Below are positions 7,815-17,320 of a stretch of 64,000 nucleotides of DNA, piece by piece. A program made the translations under genes and the position numbers. Source of the DNA: JAIYDJ01 sp031400505 (lineage in GTDB: Bacteria > Pseudomonadota > Alphaproteobacteria > Rhodobacterales > Rhodobacteraceae); the NCBI GenBank assembly GCA_031400505.1, contig JANNPZ010000084.1, positions 1 through 64,000 on the forward strand, written 5' to 3'. Position 1 is the stretch's first letter. Each line of letters begins with the position of its first letter. The notes under the pieces are model-generated. The model worked only from the letters and a program-made list of their open reading frames with translations, was not told where the DNA came from and did no database searches.

Positions 7815-8657
7815 TCAGGCCGGGCGAATCCCTTCGACAAACGGCACTTCGAACACCTTCTTGTGCATGACCGGGCCATGGCCAAAGAAACCTTCTTCGC
7901 CAAAAGCCTCGCCATGGTCGCCCATGACCATGAACCAGGTGTTTGCCGGTGCCTTGTCGAACAGCACGCCCAACAGGCCGTCAAGATATTCGACACAGCG
8001 GATCTGCTGTTGATGCAGGCCCCGCATCACGGAGTCAGAGAAAAACTCCTCAAGGCTCATTTCGCGGCGATCCACCGCGCCGCCGGCATCGCCCCCCTTG
8101 GCCAGCGCCTTTGTCACGCCATGCAGGCCGGAAATATGCGGCAGTTCTGCATCCTTCAGCATGTAGGGATAGTGCGTTTCCCCAAGGTTCAGAAACCAGA
8201 AACTGGGCTGCGTGTCGCTGAAGGAAATGTCATTTACCATCCCTGCGAAATCGTTGTGGTTCGGCATCAGGCGGTAATCATCAAAGGCACGGTTGATCCC
8301 GGTAAACGGGTTCAGCACAGGCATCGAAACACGGGCAAAATTGCGATAACCCTGTTTGCGCAACATTGCCGGCAACGACAGTTCGGGCAGGAACGTTTCA
8401 AACTGCAACCGCGGAATGTCCAGCCGGTCGGTCCAGCGCCGGAAATCCTCTTTATACACATCAGACGCGTAGACATGCGGGGGGGATTTATGTGGCACAA
8501 GGCCCATCATGTAGGCGTAGTGCGACGGAGCGGTCCAGGACGCATAAGACCAACGTGCCTCGATCTCGCCCAGCCGGTTCAGGTTCGGCGCCTTCGCCGC
8601 AAGGGCAGAATCCAACCTGCAGCTGTCATAGGTGATAAACACGAGGTTGCGTGGCAC
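7815..8657 (-). CDS. AlkP-superfamily (sulfatase-fold) hydrolase or phosphotransferase
   Basis: A 280-residue protein with the alkaline-phosphatase/sulfatase fold signature: a metal-binding Asp in YDSCRLD near the N-terminus, a nucleophile region WTAPSH (41-46), and a late metal site GDH (246-248). The nucleophile position is Thr42, not the Cys or Ser in the CxPSR motif that is converted to formylglycine in true sulfatases. A phosphatase or phosphotransferase role is therefore as likely as sulfatase. The start is GTG at 8657, supported by AAGGAG upstream. There is no signal peptide, so it is probably cytoplasmic. It lies 44 bases before the sulfotransferase gene. Confidence 0.75.
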   Translation of the reverse strand: MPRNLVFITYDSCRLDSALAAKAPNLNRLGEIEARWSYASWTAPSHYAYMMGLVPHKSPPHVYASDVYKEDFRRWTDRLDIPRLQFETFLPELSLPAMLRKQGYRNFARVSMPVLNPFTGINRAFDDYRLMPNHNDFAGMVNDISFSDTQPSFWFLNLGETHYPYMLKDAELPHISGLHGVTKALAKGGDAGGAVDRREMSLEEFFSDSVMRGLHQQQIRCVEYLDGLLGVLFDKAPANTWFMVMGDHGEAFGEEGFFGHGPVMHKKVFEVPFVEGIRPA

Positions 8658-8869
8658 GTAATCTCTCCTTCAGGCATCGGCACAAATTTTCCGCCCGCTG
8701 GCGGTCGTCTTAGACTACCGGGGCTGCCGGCTTTTTGGCGTGCATGGTCGAAGCACCGGTGGTGTTCACAACAAGACCACACCCCTTGCCCGATCCGGCT
8801 CCGCTTTGGGCAACCCCGGCTGACGGTCAAAACAAATGGCACGCTTTGCGTGGCCCCCCTGCAACGGCG

Positions 8870-9667
8870 TCAGCCCTGTCGTGCCGCGATGCCGGCGACC
8901 CCCAGATAGGACGGCACCATATGCGGCACAGGATCGGCTGACGGGTTTGTTGCCAGCAACTCTTCGACCGACATCTGCATATCCCGGAACAATTGACCAT
9001 CGCGCATCAGGGTCATCCCCAGCATGATATGCGAGAAACTTGGGTGGGCAACAGACTGCACATGCGCAAAGCCCGCCAAGTGCTGCGTGTGAAGCACGTC
9101 GATTGCGTCACCCTGCGCGTAATACATCCGAAGCAGCCGCACGGCACCCGGCGTCGCCGACAGGATTTTCGCAAGGTCAATGTAACGGTGCTCTTCACCC
9201 CGGCTTGCAACAAGCTCCGCAACCCTGTCGAAGAGTCCGGCAAAGCGTTCTCCCCCACCCAGACGGTCGCGCAGATCACTGTCCACAAACGAAACCGCTG
9301 ACTGCACATGCACGTCGTCAACCCGGAACTCAGGGTCTTGCCCGATCAGATGCGCGTGTAAGATCGCGGCATAGGCCCCGCCCGACAAACCCATGAAGGT
9401 CACCCGCTCGGGCTTGATCCGCTTGATCACCACTTTCAGAAACTCAACCGTCTCGTCGATCGACGAGGTCAGACCTTTTATGCCGGTATGATAGAGATAG
9501 TCCGATTGCGCGTCCCGCAAGAACAGCTTTGTGCAAGGCATGTCCTGTACCAGGGTCACATAGTCGAAGACATTCTTCCGCATCGCAGGCTTGGAGCTGA
9601 ACAGGATCATCAGCCGATCAGACGTGCCATAATCGATGGCGGCACAGTCGGATATATGTTCGATCAT
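8870..9667 (-). CDS. Alpha/beta hydrolase-fold protein
   Basis: A 265-residue protein with the nucleophile elbow GLSGGA (Ser95) and a C-terminal His region, HPSFSHIMLG. No signal peptide is seen. The N-terminal region lacks the usual HG oxyanion motif, so the subfamily is not recognised. A ribosome site GGAAAG lies upstream of the ATG at 9667. In the context of a polyketide operon it may release or transfer acyl chains, as thioesterase-like hydrolases do, but this is inference. A gap of 212 bases separates it from the AlkP-fold gene downstream; nothing recognisable lies in that gap. Confidence 0.68.
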   Translation of the reverse strand: MIEHISDCAAIDYGTSDRLMILFSSKPAMRKNVFDYVTLVQDMPCTKLFLRDAQSDYLYHTGIKGLTSSIDETVEFLKVVIKRIKPERVTFMGLSGGAYAAILHAHLIGQDPEFRVDDVHVQSAVSFVDSDLRDRLGGGERFAGLFDRVAELVASRGEEHRYIDLAKILSATPGAVRLLRMYYAQGDAIDVLHTQHLAGFAHVQSVAHPSFSHIMLGMTLMRDGQLFRDMQMSVEELLATNPSADPVPHMVPSYLGVAGIAARQG

Positions 9668-9758
9668 CGTTTCTACTTTCCTTCCGTCTGCACGCTGCCC
9701 CGGACAGAAAACGCGTTGCAGACAACGCATTCCGAGGCAGCGTCCAGGTCGGCCAATC

Positions 9759-11294
9759 TTAGCTTTGGTCTTCGTTTTCGGACATCATCGCCCGACGGCG
9801 CATCATCATGCCCCGAAAACGGCCGCCAGCCGCCATGCCCAAGCCGGCACCCCGACCTTGCGCGGCGCCCTGACCCGCGCCTTGTTGCGGCATCATGCTG
9901 CCGTCACCACCCGTCTGAACACCACCCGACTGTGCACCAGCGGCAATTGCCATGCGGCGGCGCATCATGCCGCCACCCGCAAAGCCTGCACTCTGCGGCA
10001 TGACCTGTGGCGCTTGGCCGCCTTCAGCGGTCTGGCCGTTGCGCCGCGCAGCGATGCGCGCCATCATTCCGCCCGCCATCATGCCACCGCCTTGCGATGC
10101 CGCCATCCCGCGGCGGCGCATCATGCCGCCCCCAGCTGGGCCTGCGGGCATCCCGGACCCCGACATTCCACGGCGCCAGCGTTGCTGTCCGTCATCAGAG
10201 CGGCGCGCAGACCCTGGACCCCGCATCAGCTTCAGTTCAGCCCGGAACAGGTCGATAAACTGTTCGCCCGACATGTCCGCTTTAGCCGCCTTAGCAGCAA
10301 CGACCCTGTCAAGCGCAGCCTTGCCTTCGGCTCCTGGCTGGGCCAGCAGCGCCGCACGGAAGCTTTCTTCGGCCTGCTTCCACTTGCCATCGGCCGCAAA
10401 TGCCTCGCCGTAAAGGCGCTGCGCCACCCTGCGCATCGGGCCGCGCTGTGGCATCTGCGACAAAAGCCGCATCGCCTCGGTCAGTTTCTTTTGGCCGATC
10501 AACGCTTCGGCCAGGAACATGTTCACGATTGCAGCCGGCACCTTTGCCACGGCGGCGCGGCGCAGAACTTGCTCGGCACCTTTCCAGTCCTTGGCCTTCA
10601 ATCTGGCGCGCCCCAAAGAGATCATCACCCGGCGGTTGTCAGGTTCGGCCTTCAGTGCGTCTTCCATCAGCTCTGTGGCCTGCTCAAAACCGTCATCCGC
10701 GCCATACAGGTTTGACAAACGCTCCAGCGCGCGGGTGTCGCCGGGGCTGATCGTCAGCACATGCTCCAGATGTACGCGGGCCTCTTCGGTCCGTTCCGCA
10801 CGCATCAGTGCCCCAGCCAACTGATGGCGTGCCTGGATCGAGTGCGGGTTCAGTTCGACCATCCGCTGCAAGACTTCGACCGCCCCCTGAGAGTCGCCGT
10901 TCATCCGGTGCAGCCGCGCGATGCCCAGCAACGCCTGCTGCGATTGCGGGTTCAACTCCAATGCCAGCGTAAAGTTGGTTTCGGCATATTCCGCGTTGTT
11001 GCCCTGCAAACCGATCATCCCGGCCATCAGTGGGGCGATGGCGTTGCGCGGGTCGACCGCCATCGCATCCTCGACATAGCGGGCGGCCTCGTCCAGATTT
11101 CCTTCACGCTGAAAGGTCATAGCATAGGTCAGCAGGGCCTGAACATTCTGCGAGTTCTGATTGAGGATCTGCTCAAGCCCATAGCGAGCTTCGGCAAAGC
11201 GACCCTCTTGCATCAGTGTCTGCGCCCGTTGGATAGCCGGGGCCCCTTCCACGGCGCCGCCGACAAAACCTTCCGACAAATTACTTTCCGGCAT
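9759..11294 (-). CDS. TPR-repeat protein with Gly/Met/Arg-rich tail
   Basis: A 511-residue protein. Residues 20-330 are a run of tetratricopeptide-like helical repeats, with the usual spacing of Ala, Gly and Tyr and phrases such as ALELNPQS and ALKAEPDN. Residues 370-503 are low complexity, rich in Gly, Met and Arg, with three copies of a (G/M)MMRRR block at about 390, 442 and 496, and GGRFRGMMMRRR near the end. The tail then turns acidic (SENEDQS). TPR domains bind partner proteins. The tail resembles segments of the proteins at 30137-31396 and 31572-34610, which suggests a shared assembly. No signal peptide is present. Confidence 0.8.
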   Translation of the reverse strand: MPESNLSEGFVGGAVEGAPAIQRAQTLMQEGRFAEARYGLEQILNQNSQNVQALLTYAMTFQREGNLDEAARYVEDAMAVDPRNAIAPLMAGMIGLQGNNAEYAETNFTLALELNPQSQQALLGIARLHRMNGDSQGAVEVLQRMVELNPHSIQARHQLAGALMRAERTEEARVHLEHVLTISPGDTRALERLSNLYGADDGFEQATELMEDALKAEPDNRRVMISLGRARLKAKDWKGAEQVLRRAAVAKVPAAIVNMFLAEALIGQKKLTEAMRLLSQMPQRGPMRRVAQRLYGEAFAADGKWKQAEESFRAALLAQPGAEGKAALDRVVAAKAAKADMSGEQFIDLFRAELKLMRGPGSARRSDDGQQRWRRGMSGSGMPAGPAGGGMMRRRGMAASQGGGMMAGGMMARIAARRNGQTAEGGQAPQVMPQSAGFAGGGMMRRRMAIAAGAQSGGVQTGGDGSMMPQQGAGQGAAQGRGAGLGMAAGGRFRGMMMRRRAMMSENEDQS

Positions 11295-11423
11295 TTCGAA
11301 ACCCTCTGTTTAGCCCACAATTCCGCCCGCGCTGGTCGAGCTCTTTTCCTGTCGATAGATATCAGAACACGCTTTGTGCGTCGTCATGATTTTTTCGACA
11401 GGTCTCGCTCTACTGGGCATTTG

Positions 11424-13997
11424 TTACATGGCCCCCATCAGCGCAGCCGCATCGTCTTGCGTTTTTCTTGATCCGTCGGACTTTGTCTGCCCATCGGCCG
11501 GTCGCGCTGTTCCGGCGTCGCGATGGGCTGCGATGATTTCGCGCAAACCTTCGGAAAACGGAACGGTCGGGCGATAGCCCATGAGGCGCAACGCACGTCC
11601 CATGTCATACTGCTGCAGATAGCGCCGCCAGATCCGCTCGGCATCGGGGGTCTGGTCCTCTGGCGTTGGGTTGCCGGACGCGATCCGGGCCAGTTTGCCG
11701 ATCTCGTGCAGACCAACCACATCGGGACCGGCGATGTTGAATGTCTCGTTGCGCGCCTCGGGCATGAAACAGGCCCGCAAGATCGCTTCGGTCGCGTCAC
11801 GAATGTTCACGAACTGGCGCGGTGGCACTGCGGCCAGCTTCTTGCCAAATTCCGGGTTCGCCGCGTTTTCGCGAACCAAAACATCCACCGTCGGGTCACC
11901 TACGCCATAGATCAAGGCAAACCGCAAAATCGCATGTTCGAATTTACCCTTCTGGCTGTAGTGCCTGGTCAGGTTTTCGCCCGCGATTTTTGACATGCCA
12001 TAGTCCGCAAGATCATCCCCACCATCCGTTCGCAGCGCGTGCGCCTCGTGCAGGGGCCATTCTGCCTGCTTGAACTGATGCTCATAGGCCGCAACCGAAC
12101 TTACGAAAACGAAACGCGTCACGGCACCGGCCAGTTTGCAGGCCCGCAGCAGATTGTGGGTGCCGTCAACATTGGTCTGGCGCAGCGTGGCCAGATTTGC
12201 CGATCCTGGTATCCGCGCCGCCATGTGCAACACAATCGGAACCCCGGCAACCAACCGGTCAAGCGCGGCACGGTCCTCCAGAACGCCTTCCAGCTTTTCC
12301 AGCCCCGGATGTTCGGCGAGCGCGTCGCCGGTTCCGGGCTGTACAAGAACGCGAACCCTGTATCCCGCATCCAGAAGCTGCGGCACAAGGGCGCGGCCCA
12401 AGTACCCCGTGCCACCGGTGATCGCCATGTCAAAGCGCTGTTCCGCCGGTGCCGCCGTGACAACGGGGACAGCAGCAGTGGGCCGCCAGGCTGTGGCTTC
12501 GGGCAAATGGTAGGGTTGCTGATCGGTCGATCCGAGAAAAACCTCGGTGCCACCATCCGGGTTGTCGACATACTCCCAACGCGACGCAAACCGTGCCGGC
12601 GACGGCCCACCAAACGGGTTTGCCGTCCCCAATGCCAGACCATGCGGGGTCGATACCATCGTGCGCCCGCCATAATTGTATGGATTGCCCATGCCGTTCA
12701 GCGTCACAGGCTGCCAGTTCACGCCATCCTTGGTGCGCCACATCTCGAACCCGCCACCGACTTCGGCCAGTTGTTCAAAACTGACGGCGCCGACGATGCG
12801 TTTGGCAGTGGGTGACGGGCGGTGGGCGTATTGCAAGAACACCGACCAGTCGAAAGTGGTGACATAAAGCCAGTCATCATGCACACACATCCGCCAGGTG
12901 TACCCGGCAAAGATGTTGTCAAAACCCGGCCCCATGCCCGACAGCGGACGTTTGATCCCGTCTGGCGTTTCGCGCGGCGAACCCACCAGCAGATCCCATG
13001 TGTCATCGGGCCAGACACGGATGATCTCTCCGGCACCCGGACCTACAAGGTTGGTCCGGTCATAGCCGCCGTTCTGAATCGAGCTGCCGACATACAGCGC
13101 GCCGTTGAATTCGACCATCCCCATGGCGATTTCGGACAGTGGCCCACGATACCCGCCACGCGAAATCACCTTGCGCCATTGCAACGGCCCATCGCCACAA
13201 GGCGGGGTTGTCCAGACCTGATACCCCTCGAACTGGTTGAAAGTGCCCGCGTACAATTGACCATTGGCGACCGTCATCATGAAGATGCCGTTGTTCGTGG
13301 GGTCGCCAAAGCCAAGGTCGCAAGCCACCTCCCATTTTCCGGTAACCGGGTCGTTCGACCGTTTCAGCACGCCGGTACGGTTCGAGTTGAACTGGATACC
13401 CTCGCCCGCCGGAGGGGCATAGAGCCAGCCATCAAAACCGACCAGTTCGCGAAAGGTAGAGATCATCGGGTTGCCGATGCCGGGTTCGCAGGCCGGTTCG
13501 AAATTCAGCCCATCCTCGGATCGCAGGACATGCGCCGCGCAACCCCGCAACACAGTCGACATCGTGGACGCATAGAGCATCGGCTTGTGGTCCGACTTGC
13601 CCTGAAACACCGTCATGCCGCGATAGCCAAGGTCACGCGGAGCGGGTTCACCCTGCTTGCCAGGGATCATCGGCGACCGGTACGCCATTTCCCAGCTGTC
13701 GGTACCCGGCGTCCAGCGCCATATCTGACCCTGCATGTCCAGATCTTGCACCTTGGGCGGAACCGACACCGGCCAGGGTTCCAATGCCGGGGGGTCGATC
13801 GGCGGAAACAGCTTCAACAGCTTGAACGAGTTGCGCGTCATCCCGCAATAAAGCCGCCCCTCGAAGTAGGTCATGCCATGCACATAGGCATTCGCGGAAT
13901 CGCCCACGCCGTTCTTGGCAAGTTGACGGAAGTTGCCTTGCGTCAGGCCGACACCTCGCCTTGACGGCGTGCCCGCAGGGGTCTTGCGATCAGTCAT
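11424..13997 (-). CDS. Beta-propeller/extended-SDR fusion protein
   Basis: An 857-residue protein of two parts. Residues 1-500 contain repeated blocks like GxLYAGT, GWLYAPP and GALYVGSS, typical of a Kelch- or sialidase-like beta-propeller. Residues 521-825 are an NAD-dependent epimerase/dehydratase with GGTGYLG (528-534), VSSVAAY and an intact YGMSK (Tyr666, Lys670). This is the only complete SDR dyad among the stand-alone SDR-like proteins of the locus. The short tail is DDAAALMGAM. The start overlaps the stop of the upstream hydrolase gene by ATGA, which indicates translational coupling. I do not recognise this domain pairing. The propeller may bind the carrier or substrate for the reductase half. 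Confidence 0.78.
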   Translation of the reverse strand: MTDRKTPAGTPSRRGVGLTQGNFRQLAKNGVGDSANAYVHGMTYFEGRLYCGMTRNSFKLLKLFPPIDPPALEPWPVSVPPKVQDLDMQGQIWRWTPGTDSWEMAYRSPMIPGKQGEPAPRDLGYRGMTVFQGKSDHKPMLYASTMSTVLRGCAAHVLRSEDGLNFEPACEPGIGNPMISTFRELVGFDGWLYAPPAGEGIQFNSNRTGVLKRSNDPVTGKWEVACDLGFGDPTNNGIFMMTVANGQLYAGTFNQFEGYQVWTTPPCGDGPLQWRKVISRGGYRGPLSEIAMGMVEFNGALYVGSSIQNGGYDRTNLVGPGAGEIIRVWPDDTWDLLVGSPRETPDGIKRPLSGMGPGFDNIFAGYTWRMCVHDDWLYVTTFDWSVFLQYAHRPSPTAKRIVGAVSFEQLAEVGGGFEMWRTKDGVNWQPVTLNGMGNPYNYGGRTMVSTPHGLALGTANPFGGPSPARFASRWEYVDNPDGGTEVFLGSTDQQPYHLPEATAWRPTAAVPVVTAAPAEQRFDMAITGGTGYLGRALVPQLLDAGYRVRVLVQPGTGDALAEHPGLEKLEGVLEDRAALDRLVAGVPIVLHMAARIPGSANLATLRQTNVDGTHNLLRACKLAGAVTRFVFVSSVAAYEHQFKQAEWPLHEAHALRTDGGDDLADYGMSKIAGENLTRHYSQKGKFEHAILRFALIYGVGDPTVDVLVRENAANPEFGKKLAAVPPRQFVNIRDATEAILRACFMPEARNETFNIAGPDVVGLHEIGKLARIASGNPTPEDQTPDAERIWRRYLQQYDMGRALRLMGYRPTVPFSEGLREIIAAHRDAGTARPADGQTKSDGSRKTQDDAAALMGAM

Positions 13998-15241
13998 ACC
14001 CGGGGCATTCCTTTGCCGAGCGCGCGCAACACGGAAAATTCTCGCCGCAACCGGGCGTCTGCCGGGCTGCTTGTGGCCACCGGCGCTTCTTTGCGCTGCG
14101 GGATCAGCCAAAGAAGCGGCGCGCCGGGCACAGGTCGCGCGGGTTCCAGGTCTGCATGATCCGCCAATGCGGTCAACAACGCCTGAGGCCGCAAAAGCGG
14201 AAAGTAATGCGATGCGCGCGGCACGATCTGCAGCCGCGCCTTCGGCAACATCGCTTGCAGGGCATCGGCTGTCGGGCGGTAGGCCGACCGTGCGCCATAA
14301 ATCAACCGGACGCGGCTGCGGATGTCGCGCAAAGCAGGTGCTTCGATCCCAGTGGTGTCAAGAAACTCGGCAATCGCATGGGTGCCTTGCATCAGGTCAA
14401 GCCAGCGACGAACAGCCTGCGATGGCTGTCCCGGGGTGCCAGTCATCCGAAGTGCCCCTTGCAGCGCCTGCCCGCGGGCTTCGCGCGCTTCGGGCGTCAT
14501 GCGAACGGTCGGCTGCTGCGGTGCAACATGGCCCGGCTGCGCGCCGCGCACAAACTGCCGCGCCCCGCCGCCCCAGCCTGCGCGGCCACGTGCCGGCCAA
14601 AATGCGGCAAACCGCGATCTTTGCCCGCCCGTTCTGTCTGATGCCGCAGTCTGCGCATCGATTTGGCCGTCATCCTCCCAATGCTCGGCACCCTTCTGAA
14701 CCGACCGGTCATCGTGTTCGCTTGCCAAAAAGTCGATCTCGTCCAACAGCTCGGAAAACAACCCGCGCACCACCAGCGGCAGATGCGCGTCGATCTCGAT
14801 GCCGCGGATCTGCGCGCGGGCCCGCGTGGCCGACCATTCCGATACGCCCTGCAGCGGCGGGACAGGCTGCAACGACGGCAGCCACGCATCCGCCAGGGTC
14901 AATTCCGCAACCAGATCCGGGCGCTCCGCAGCCAAAGCCGCGGCGACCGCCCCACCAAAGCTGTGACCAACGACATTCGCGCCGGTCACTTCCAGCGTAT
15001 CAAGCAACGCCGCCACGTCGCCCGCAAGGTCGATCGCCCGATAGCCGGTGTCGGTCATGCCGGAAAAGCCGTGGCCACGCAGGTCAATCGCCGTAACCCG
15101 GTGGCTGTGGGCAAGATGCTCTGCCACGTGGAACCACCAGAAGGCGATGTTGCATGACAGCCCATGGATCAGCACCACATCCGGGCCCTGACCTGTTTGC
15201 TGATAATGCACCTTGTGATTGCGCAACTGTACCCGGGGCAT
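13994..15241 (-). CDS. Alpha/beta hydrolase with large central insertion
   Basis: A 415-residue hydrolase. The fold is clear from VLIHGLS (oxyanion region, about 23-29), DLRGHGFS (53-60), the nucleophile elbow GHSFGG with Ser94, and a late His in RASHYFPLLRP. About 130 residues between roughly positions 130 and 265 are longer and less conserved than the usual lid. No signal peptide is seen. It lies nine bases after an AlkP-fold phosphodiesterase gene and overlaps the propeller-SDR gene by ATGA, so it belongs to the same transcription unit. It may act as a chain-releasing thioesterase or tailoring hydrolase. Substrate unknown. Confidence 0.8.
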   Translation of the reverse strand: MPRVQLRNHKVHYQQTGQGPDVVLIHGLSCNIAFWWFHVAEHLAHSHRVTAIDLRGHGFSGMTDTGYRAIDLAGDVAALLDTLEVTGANVVGHSFGGAVAAALAAERPDLVAELTLADAWLPSLQPVPPLQGVSEWSATRARAQIRGIEIDAHLPLVVRGLFSELLDEIDFLASEHDDRSVQKGAEHWEDDGQIDAQTAASDRTGGQRSRFAAFWPARGRAGWGGGARQFVRGAQPGHVAPQQPTVRMTPEAREARGQALQGALRMTGTPGQPSQAVRRWLDLMQGTHAIAEFLDTTGIEAPALRDIRSRVRLIYGARSAYRPTADALQAMLPKARLQIVPRASHYFPLLRPQALLTALADHADLEPARPVPGAPLLWLIPQRKEAPVATSSPADARLRREFSVLRALGKGMPRV

Positions 15242-15250
15242 GGTGCGGAC

Positions 15251-16861
15251 CTACATGTAACCAAGTGCCTTGAGACGTTCGCGGATCTCTTCCGCGGCAT
15301 CTTCTGGCAAAGCCTCGCCGGTCTTACCAAAACCGGCCTCCCACGAAACGCCCGGGATCGCGTCAGAGGTAACAGACAGCGCATTATACATCAGATGGTC
15401 GATCGTGAAAGCACCCGTCGCCGCCACACCCTCCATGCTTTGCGCTACGGGCAGGCCCAACGAGTAAAGCACCGTTGGCGTGATATCGGCGATCCGAAGC
15501 GCATCGATGCGCTCTCCTGACCGGATCCCCGGTCCCTTGGCGATGAAAATTCCATCCGGATGATGCGTGGCATAGGCAACACGCCGGTCCTTGCAGGGCT
15601 GGTCGGCGCGCAGCACCGACAAAAAGCTGTAGTCATGCAGGCGCAGCGTCAGATCGGGCGCCTCTGTCATGTTGGGGCCGGGAAAGGCCGCCTCGCGCAG
15701 ATAAACCTCTGCAACCACCGGCCGACCGTTGGCCGGATCGACAACCGCCAACAACCGCTGCACCAGATCGGCGCGGAAGGCCGCATAGTCTTCGGGCTGC
15801 ACACCCGGAGAAGTCTTGTCTTTGGCGGCGCGAATGAAAATCGCGTTCGAAGACGACGACAGGGAATAGGCCCTTGTGCCCGCCCAGTCGATCAAGGTCG
15901 AGGCTTCGGTGTTTTCGTCCAGCGCCATGCGGCCCTGATCGTCCATCGCGGTGTCGGGTTTCCAGGCGAGCAGGCCCTCATGCTCCAGCCAGGTGTTGGC
16001 ATAGAAGATCCGCGTTCCGGCCCGGGTAAACCCGTGGTCCGACACGATGAAAAGGCGCGCCTCGTCCCCTGCCTTTTCCACGATCTGACCGATGAAACTG
16101 TCAAGTTCGCGGAAATACTGCAACACCAGCTGACGCGTCGCTTCGTTTGCGGGGCTGGCGTAGTCGTTCCGCGTCGCCGGATCAATCAGATGCCAGCACA
16201 GGTGCTGGATCCGGTCCACCCCGTCAAACAGAACCGCTGTCAGATCGCAGGGATCCTCGGTCATTACCGCCAGCAAGGTCGCCTGCCAGCGCCGCTCGCG
16301 CGTGATGTGAAAAGTAACCCATTCGTCCAACTGATCGTCGCCAAGACCCTGCACGGCCTTGCGTTCGTGCTGCCAATCGGTTGACATCTCGCTGGCTTTG
16401 AAAACACCCAGCTCTTTCAGTCGCTTTGCCATGCTGCGCGGGTGAATTGCCCGCCCCAGATATGACCACGGCACATAGCCCGGGATAACCACACCCTCAA
16501 CCGGACGCGCCGGAAACATGACCGGGAAGTTCAGCGTCGTGACCCGCTTGCCGCGTGCGGATGCAATATCCCACAGCGTCGAAGCCTTCATATCCTCGGA
16601 TGTGGCAAGGGTGTAACTAGGCACCGAGCCTGACCGATCGACCTTGATGAAGTCAAAAATGCCGTGTGTTCCCGGACTGACACCTGTCATCAAAGTGGTC
16701 CAGGCGGGTGGGGTAAGCGGGTGGATCGTCGATTTCAGAATGGCCCTCGCGCCACCCGCAATCAGGGCGGCCAAGTTCGGCATCAGCCCTTCTGCAATCA
16801 TCGGATCCAGAATGTCATATGTGGCGCCGTCGACGCCGATGATCACCGTTTTGGCCGACAT
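15251..16861 (-). CDS. AlkP-superfamily phosphodiesterase/nucleotide pyrophosphatase-like protein
   Basis: A 536-residue protein. Motifs fit the type I phosphodiesterase/pyrophosphatase group: metal ligand Asp11 in GVDGATYD, nucleophile Thr50 in LTPPAWTTLMTG, the nearby PGTHGIFDF, DGVDRIQHLCWH in the middle, and SDHGF. These enzymes hydrolyse or transfer phosphoester groups using two metal ions. No signal peptide is evident, so a cytoplasmic role is likely. The start at 16861 follows GAGGGA. It lies between the free ACP gene and a hydrolase gene in the minus-strand operon. It could add or remove a polar phospho head group on the product, which is inference. Confidence 0.8.
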   Translation of the reverse strand: MSAKTVIIGVDGATYDILDPMIAEGLMPNLAALIAGGARAILKSTIHPLTPPAWTTLMTGVSPGTHGIFDFIKVDRSGSVPSYTLATSEDMKASTLWDIASARGKRVTTLNFPVMFPARPVEGVVIPGYVPWSYLGRAIHPRSMAKRLKELGVFKASEMSTDWQHERKAVQGLGDDQLDEWVTFHITRERRWQATLLAVMTEDPCDLTAVLFDGVDRIQHLCWHLIDPATRNDYASPANEATRQLVLQYFRELDSFIGQIVEKAGDEARLFIVSDHGFTRAGTRIFYANTWLEHEGLLAWKPDTAMDDQGRMALDENTEASTLIDWAGTRAYSLSSSSNAIFIRAAKDKTSPGVQPEDYAAFRADLVQRLLAVVDPANGRPVVAEVYLREAAFPGPNMTEAPDLTLRLHDYSFLSVLRADQPCKDRRVAYATHHPDGIFIAKGPGIRSGERIDALRIADITPTVLYSLGLPVAQSMEGVAATGAFTIDHLMYNALSVTSDAIPGVSWEAGFGKTGEALPEDAAEEIRERLKALGYM

Positions 16862-16891
16862 TCCACTTCCCTCGATCAACAGTTACTGCGG

Positions 16892-17182
16892 TCAGGCCGC
16901 CATTTCGTTCTTCAAAAGAACGACCATATCTTGCAATTCGCCCACAGTCAGATCCCGGATCATTGTCCCGCCGTCGCGCATGCGGCGAAACAGGCGGTCA
17001 CCAAGACCATAGTGTTGCTGCAGTTCTGACACGAGGTACACGAGGCTGATGGATTCAAGGCCAGAGTCCAGAAGGCGCATTTCGGGGTTCAAGGAAACAT
17101 CCCCAAGATCAAGATCTTCGCCCAGATCTTCAAAAATTTCCCGTAGAACGATGCCTACGTCCGCTGCAGAGAGTTTCACCAT
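16892..17182 (-). CDS. Free-standing acyl carrier protein (PKS operon)
   Basis: A 96-residue acidic protein of ACP type. The attachment site is Ser44 in DSGLESIS, where the usual Asp before Ser is Glu, a tolerated change. It lies directly downstream of the KS-AT-DH-PPTase gene and upstream of the phosphodiesterase gene, on the same strand. It may be a receiving carrier for tailoring, separate from the loading ACP at 6787-7044. The ATG at 17182 has only a weak ribosome site, so expression may depend on the upstream transcript. The 138 bases before it contain nothing recognisable. Confidence 0.87.
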   Translation of the reverse strand: MVKLSAADVGIVLREIFEDLGEDLDLGDVSLNPEMRLLDSGLESISLVYLVSELQQHYGLGDRLFRRMRDGGTMIRDLTVGELQDMVVLLKNEMAA

Positions 17183-17320
17183 AATTCCGATTTTATCATC
17201 TCATCACCTACACTTGAAGTATACCCGGAACAATGCTGCAGCCGCAAGGTAAAAGGGCGGCAAGATTTTGTCGAAGCCTGAAACTTTCCGAAAATACCAC
17301 TGAAATATGCAGTCTCGATT

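Noticed and set aside
7815..8657. Annotation as a formylglycine-dependent sulfatase
   Set aside because: The CxPSR motif is absent; the nucleophile position is Thr42.
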